DNA from: Bidens hawaiensis
Taxonomy: Eukaryota > Streptophyta > Magnoliopsida > Asterales > Asteraceae
Direction of reading: 5' to 3'
DNA length: 64,000 nucleotides
Assembly: GCA_021521415.1 (NCBI GenBank)
Contig: JAIQDT010001664.1
Location: 124,001 to 188,000, forward strand
Below, one piece after another: positions 58,526-64,000 of this stretch. The notes under the pieces were generated by a model. It saw only the letters and a list, made by a program, of their open reading frames with translations, was not told the DNA's origin and did not search any database. Within the stretch, counting starts at the first letter, position 1, and every line of letters begins with the position of its first letter. The translations under genes were made by a program, and so were the position numbers.

Positions 58526-60062
58526 ATTAGTGTCAAAGACATAATTAGATAACTTCATAGACATTCAAAATATTTATATAATCTGAAAGACATTCTTAAT
58601 ATTTATATAATTTAATAGACGTTCTTAATATTACACTATTTATAAAGGGAAACTAACTGCTATAGTATACTTTTGATATTTGTATGTTTAGTCCTTAGAG
58701 TTTTAGATTGTTGCTATTAAAAAAACCAACGTTGTTGTGGCTACTGATTGGTTGTTGATAATAAAAACCCACTGTACAGGTACATCATTCATCAAGGAAA
58801 ACTAACGTGACAAACTACACTTTTTACTCCTGGCAACATACTTCTTTGCTCTTTTAGTGGCGTGTTTATTTTAAGCGATATATTCGACCTCGTACCTTGA
58901 ATAAACCAGTAAATAAGTTGCATACGTTAGACAACCACGGCACGTTCTCCGAAGAATCTACTAGTTCATATAACTTCAGAGGCATTCTTATTATGTATAT
59001 TCAAGGTGGTAAGTAACCCACAAGCCCACACAAAAGCCCATTTAGGATTTAGGATTCGTTGGTGAGCGACCGATGATGGCAAGTGGTTAGTAAGTTGGGA
59101 GTGTGGTAAAAACGCTCTGATTTAGGATGTCAACCAATAAACGAAAGTTTAAATTATTTAAATCCAATTTTTCTTTATATATTTATACTAGTTTTTATTT
59201 CTCGTATTACGGATGTTGTTTTATATTATTTGTTTCTAATATTTATAAATTTTTTGAATTATTATTTTTTTTATTGTTTGAAAGTTAATAATATACTAAT
59301 GGTTTGATGATAAATTGTTTTACAAATAAATGAGATGTTATAATCCGGTTTAAAAGCTTTATGGGTTTGATGAGACCCAAAACCCGTTTATTCTTTTACC
59401 ATGAAATTGTTTTTTAATTATAAATAATATATATATTTTAAAATAAATAAGATATTAATTTTTAGTATACCCCTACTTTATATAATTTTTATATCAAATA
59501 TTTGGTGAAATTAGTTTTTAATTTAATAAAATGTTATAACCCGTTTAAGAAATATTTAGGTTTGATAAGACGCATACCCATGAATTCAGGTCAAATACAT
59601 AAGAAGTCTTAACTTAAAAATTAAGCAAATCTGGTGACTCCAAAAAAAAGAAAAGGGACCATATCACGACACGTAAGATTTTTATGTTTTTATTTATATA
59701 TATTATAGATTTTATTTAAATAACAATGAATATTATAATTATAACACTCAGTAACATTTTGTTGCCTATAAAAGCAAATAATATAAAAACTTAAAAATTA
59801 CCGGTTTTCTTAAACTTATTAATTGCTATCATAAAAGAGATTCAAGTTATTCTACAAAGGGTAACAAAAATGAGAAGTGTGAGAAGCCATAAATAAATGA
59901 CATGTGTCAAGTGGGGACCAAAAGAAAAAGAGTATATAGGTAATTGTACACATTTTCTCTCTCCACATGCAAGGCACGTATTAATACCCCCGTCATTTTA
60001 GAACGTCTATAACTTTTTCGTATTTTTTTTTTAAATCATCATAATAACAAGCTTTTTTTTAT
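58526..60062. other. Gene-free AT-rich stretch
   Basis: No ORF, RNA gene or clear repeat structure in 1.5 kb. Confidence 0.6.
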
Positions 60063-60924
60063 CTTTAATATGAGTATGATTTTTGTTATATAAAATTTAA
60101 AACAAAAATTACGTCATTGTGTCTTTACGCACACCATTGTGTCTTTTCGCTTATCTTTGTGTCTTTTTTCGTCATTGTGTTTTTCCGTCATTGTGTCTTT
60201 TCGCATACCATTGTGTCTTTTAGCTTATCATTGTGTCCTTTTTTTGTCATTGTGTCTTTTCGCACACCCTTATATCTTTTTCGTCATTATGTCTTTTCGC
60301 ACACCATTGTGTCTTTTCGCTTATCATTGTCTCTTTTTTTCCTAATTGTGTTTTTTAGTCATTGTGTCTTTTCGCACACCATTGTGTCTTTTCGCTTATC
60401 ATTGTGTCTTTTTTTCGTCATTGTGTTTTTTCGTCATTATGTCTTTTCGCACGTCATTGTGTCTTTTCGCTTATCATTGTATCTTTTTTAAATACTAATA
60501 GCACCTTTGTGTAATAATAACATATACAAATAATGATAAAATAACAACAAATTATCCAATACATAAAACACAATGATTAATACATTTTACACAATAACTT
60601 GAAACGTAAAACACAATGACCTAAAACGTAAGACACAATGATAAATACGTATAACACAATGACCTAAAACGTGAGACACAATGGTGAATATATATAACAC
60701 GATGACTTGAAACATAAAACACAATGGAAACAACATATTACACAATGACTTGACGTAATATATAATGAACGCAATACTATTTTTCTCAAATTAAATGAAT
60801 TTGTCATATGTCAATCCGAATAAAAGACAATGAACGTATTACACAATGACTAAAAGTTAATGACGAACAAAACGACACAATGACGTAATCTTTGTTTTAA
60901 TTTTTGTATTTAATATGAGTACCA
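60063..60924. mobile_element. Foldback-like element with inverted CATTGTGT arrays
   Basis: Left arm (60063-60490) carries about sixteen repeats of a ~20-bp unit CATTGTGTCTTTTCGCACAC and variants. Right arm (about 60550-60890) carries the same motif reversed (ACACAATGACCTAAAACGTA and variants). The outer borders, AAAACAAAAATTACGTCATT on the left and AATGACGTAATCTTTGTTTT on the right, are inverted repeats. Coding is unlikely: ORFs here are translations of the repeat. Confidence 0.65.
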
Positions 60925-61515
60925 ATTGAAAAATATAATGATCAATATCTATAATACAATTCAAATGAAAACTCAACTAAAAGACACAATGAACAACAAA
61001 AAAATACAATTAAAAAAAATAGTCGCATACACGTTTTATGCAAAATTGTGTTTAGTGTTCATGATTCACTTATCTAAGGTTTAACATTTGTTACATAAAA
61101 TATCGATAGTTTAATATAGACTATGTTGGCTTTAACAACGGCCGGTAAAAATAAGCAAGTTACAATGACATATATTGGCAAATTTATTCAACCAAGTGAT
61201 AAGGGTTCAAGCCTCATTTGAAATATTTAGGGGTTTTAGGTGTTGTAGAATTAGAGTGTTTAAAAAAAGTTATGAACAAATTTCATAATAGGTTTGAGAA
61301 AAGACCATAGGTTAAGACTCCACGCTTCATAGCTTTCACTTAAAGTTAGAGATGGCGAAATCCAAACTCAATGGGAATACGTACCAAACACCTGAATCAT
61401 CTGATATGGGTATAGGGTATGGAATACTTATGATGTGTATTCTGGGTATGGGACGGGAATGGAATTTAGTGACATACCCGTTTACTCATCCCGATTACCA
61501 GTAGCATATACCTAC
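60925..61515. other. Gene-free stretch with GGGTATGG-type repeat
   Basis: Mostly AT-rich. At 61344-61500 a block with GGGTATAGGGTATGG, GGGTATGGGACGGG and ACATACCCG resembles 44711-44885 in opposite orientation. Confidence 0.5.
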
Positions 61516-62972
61516 TTAGGGGGGAGGGGTGGTGGATGTGATGAACTTTCTCATCACACACCCCACCCAATCAAATGGTGCCACATCACTAACCTCAAAT
61601 CCATCACATGTGATGGTTTTTTACTAGGGGTGGTGGTGTGATGTAGTGGCGTGTGATGGAATTTTTTTGTTTTTTTTTTTTTGAAACTTAAAAAAAATAA
61701 AACAATATTTTACTAGAACTTAAAAAATAAAAACAATAGTTTACTAGAACATAATTCAACTTAAAAATTAGAAATAAAAAATAAAAGTTACAATAAACGT
61801 CTACTCCTCGTCTGAATCCAGAAATTCCAAACCTAAAGAACCTATAAGCTCAACTAGATCCCATCTCAACCGATAATGAATATCTTCATCCCGCAAGTCT
61901 AATTGGACATCATCGGGAACGGGAACTTGAGTCGGAGGATCCGGTACCCAATCTGGAGAAATTGCATTTACATCTTCTTTTATTAACATATTGTGTAATA
62001 TGATGCATGCATACACGTAGCTAGATCGTGGGTTTTTTCATTGCACGAACCGGTCGACTAAGTATGCACCATCTACCCTTTAAAACACCGAAAGCTCTCT
62101 CGACATCTTTTCTTGCCGATTCTTGCAACTTCTTGAACGCCTTTTTATTGGTCTCGACAGGAAACGAAAAGGCATTCGCAAAAACAGACCATTGCGGGTA
62201 GATACCATCGACAAGATAGTAGCCACGTCTGTAATATCTCCCGTTGACAAAATACGGACAGAAAGGTGCCGTGCCATCTGTTACGCTCTGAAACAACGGT
62301 GATGTGTACAGAACAGTGATGTTGTTGTTTGAGCCGGGAACACCAAAATAAGAATGCCAAATCCATAAATCATTTAACTCAACCGCTTCTATTGAGGTGG
62401 TCGGTCGTTTGATATCACCCCTAACATACGCCCCTCACAACTCCCGTGGACAATTCCTCCATTCGATATGTGTACAATCGATGCTACCGAGGATTCCTGG
62501 AAAATGCCATCTAGCCTCGTGCGCGGCGTAAAGACGTGTAATGTCGTGTCTTGTTGGTTTTCGTAAAAACTCTTTGGCATACAATTTTATAATCGCGTTA
62601 CAAAAGAATTGTAGACATTCACGTGAAGTTCTCTCAGACATTTGTAAGTATTCATCGAATTGGTCGGGTGGGTTACCTGTCGCTAGTTGACGAATAGCGG
62701 ATGTGCATTTTTGAAGCGCCGTAAAACTTTGTTTGCCCCTCGCGTCGTAAGATTCTTGAAACCATTCTTCGTTTGCTTCGACGTCGGCTACAATCTTTAA
62801 AAATAAAGATTTTGGAAAACGAATGTGTTCCCTAAACGTCCCGTCATTGTATTTCGGCTCCTCCACAAAATAGTCGTTCATTAGCACGTCGTGGGCATGT
62901 ATACTGTAAGGTCCCGTTACCGGTAGCCCTACTTTCGTGTTGGATTTACTCATAAACGCAGTTCTAAATATC
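61516..62972 (-). mobile_element. PIF/Harbinger DNA transposon (partial in window)
   Basis: Transposase gene plus a probable end: TTA (61516-61518) followed by GGGGGGAGGGGTGG at 61519, matching the 3-bp TWA target preference and G-rich ends of the superfamily. Subterminal TGTGATG/CATCACA motifs repeat at 61535-61650. The other end was not found and may lie beyond the window. Confidence 0.6.
61801..62953 (-). pseudogene. PIF/Harbinger transposase (HARBI1-like), nearly intact
   Basis: From ATG 62953 (MSKSNTKVGLP) to the stop before 61801, about 384 codons, normal for the family. DDE_Tnp_4-type nuclease signatures: GSIDCTHIEW (first Asp, codon at 62477-62479), GYYLVDGIYPQW (second Asp) and ARKDVERAFGVLKGRW (Glu), then ACIILHNMLI. 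Only two lesions: an in-frame TGA at about 62437 after NCPREL and a one-base frameshift at an A/C run near 62030 after RAMKKP. A splice-acceptor-like ATATTTAG lies just upstream of the ATG (about 62972), so an earlier exon may exist to the right. The usual Myb-like partner ORF was not found. Confidence 0.85.
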
Positions 62973-63366
62973 AGAGTTAATTAAAACATTCACGGAACAT
63001 TCAAACCATTACATTCCATAACCATAATTATTGTCTTATCGAGTATTCATAGTCATTTAAAAACAAAACATAGTCTTTTAAAATAAAAAATCATAGCAAA
63101 ATCTTCAGATGCCAGCTTCGTCCAACTCTGCCATGTGTCCCCCTCAAGCTACCTGCCTCATTCTACTCACCTGCGTGCATACTAAAAGTCAGCTACGCTG
63201 AGTGAGTTCTAGTTAATCACGTACTCATACAATACCTTCTTACATGTCATACTTAACCTCTTAACTTTCTTTCATACACACATAAGTGCAAATACTTTCA
63301 TTCTTACCTTCATACTTTCTTTACATACATAATCATACGTTTTAAAGAGCCTTTCGCCCTATAACC
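62973..63366. other. Gene-free stretch upstream of the transposase
   Basis: No ORF or RNA gene seen. It may hold intron or 5' untranslated DNA of the transposase gene. Confidence 0.4.
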
Positions 63367-63526
63367 TCACAGATATTATAAGGGTCTGGTCCCTATCATC
63401 ACAGATATTATTAGGGTCTGGTCCCTAACATCACAGATATTATGAGGGTCTGGTCCCTATCATCATAGATATTATTAGGGTCTGGTCCCTAACATCACAA
63501 ATATTATTAGGGTCTGGTCCCTCTTC
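63367..63526. repeat. Minisatellite, five 32-bp units
   Basis: Units begin at 63367, 63399, 63431, 63463 and 63495, exactly 32 bp apart. Each reads TCACAGATATTAT then AGGGTCTGGTCCCT, whose AGGG...CCCT ends can pair. Spacing is exact, with a few substitutions. Confidence 0.88.
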
Positions 63527-63933
63527 GTTACGATACAACCATGCCTTTCCTTCGTTTGTTAACTTTATCGCATTCATATATATAAACAAATACATTATAC
63601 TTACCTTATACGTAACACTACAACCTGACAGTACGTGCAATATCCGAAGATCGTTCACGTACTAACAAGCAATCATTCATACATTTCACATCATTCATAT
63701 AAGGCATACACTTATCACTTAGGATAAGTGTATTAACAAACATATCGAGTATGCACACAGCCCCGAAAACATAACACAGAAGTGGGGCTAGAAACTCACC
63801 TGAATCCTGTTACGCTCTCTGTTAATCGTTATTCCCTTCTTGAGCTATGCACGGCTAACTGTATAATATTTACATATATCAATTAACTACTACTACTCAT
63901 GTTGTATTTCTATCTTTATATAACCCACAACGA
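63527..63933. other. Gene-free stretch
   Basis: AT-rich. The ATAAGGC/ACTTATC area near 63695-63735 has a small inverted repeat (ACACTTATC and GATAAGTGT). Nothing else is supported. Confidence 0.5.
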
Positions 63934-64000
63934 ACGGGGGTCCGGGGGCAGCGTCCCTGGCAGCAGGGTCTAGGGGCGGCAGCCCCTAGCAGGGTCCAAG
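63934..64000. repeat. GC-rich repeat running off the window
   Basis: GGGGGTCCGGGGGCAGCG and GGGGCGGCAGCCCCTAGC type units with AGGGTC links. Abruptly GC-rich compared with the flank, so probably the edge of another repeat whose body is outside the window. Confidence 0.5.

Noticed and set aside
60117..60491. 124-codon ORF rich in Phe, Ser, Val and His
   Set aside because: It is a translation of the CATTGTGTCTTTTCGC tandem repeat, with low-complexity peptide and no start context or family.
63367..63526. CRISPR-like 32-bp periodic repeat
   Set aside because: Units abut with no spacers, there are no cas genes, and the context is a plant genome.

Overview
This window looks like plant nuclear DNA, probably from a eudicot with a large, transposon-rich genome. 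The style of the long open reading frames suggests Asteraceae, but that is only my impression. The evidence for a plant is initiator-tRNA-Met primer sites (TGGTATCAGAGC and variants), chromodomain Ty3/gypsy elements, an Ale-like Ty1/copia element, a PIF/Harbinger transposase and AT-rich MITEs. I found no intact host gene, tRNA, rRNA or CRISPR array. Almost every long reading frame belongs to a mobile element.

Layout. (1) 1-17284, plus strand: a tandem array of a gag-only (TR-GAG-like) LTR element. Three internal regions (A, B, C) are separated by shared LTRs ending at 9447, 14145 and 17284. Copy A is interrupted at 1287-7068 by another LTR element with no recognisable pol, whose only gene is a long broken ORF of unknown function (3595-6576). 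(2) 17285 to about 44680, minus strand: a decayed Ty1/copia element split by two nested Ty3/gypsy elements. Gypsy-1 (20115-30677, minus, 5-bp TSD GATAT) is a dead chromovirus. Gypsy-2 (31168-44053, plus, 5-bp TSD GCAGC) is almost pristine, with an uninterrupted 1565-codon polyprotein and an extra ORF in its leader. (3) 46100-50190, minus: a second, diverged member of the unknown long-ORF family, followed by a 0.9-kb field packed with the palindrome TTCGAA (50349-51260). (4) 52179-58076, minus: a non-coding LTR element (LARD type) whose 5' internal part carries eleven copies of a 20-nt hairpin motif with covarying stem ends. (5) 58345-64000: a MITE, a foldback-like element built from inverted arrays of a CATTGTGT repeat, a near-complete PIF/Harbinger transposase with all three catalytic residues, and a 32-bp minisatellite.

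How the parts relate. The gag-only array and gypsy-1 share LTR ends, LTR blocks and a clearly homologous Gag. The array ORF stops just where gypsy-1 continues into protease. This is the signature of a non-autonomous element that relied on proteins of a gypsy-1-like relative. The two TSDs and the LTR divergences order the insertions: copia oldest, then gypsy-1 (about 40 LTR differences in the first 1.2 kb by eye), then gypsy-2 (about 19 substitutions over 3.4 kb by eye).

The best candidates for something undescribed are the covarying hairpin array, the two-locus long-ORF family and the gag-only multimer beside its probable autonomous partner. All alignments and counts were made by eye and need computational confirmation.
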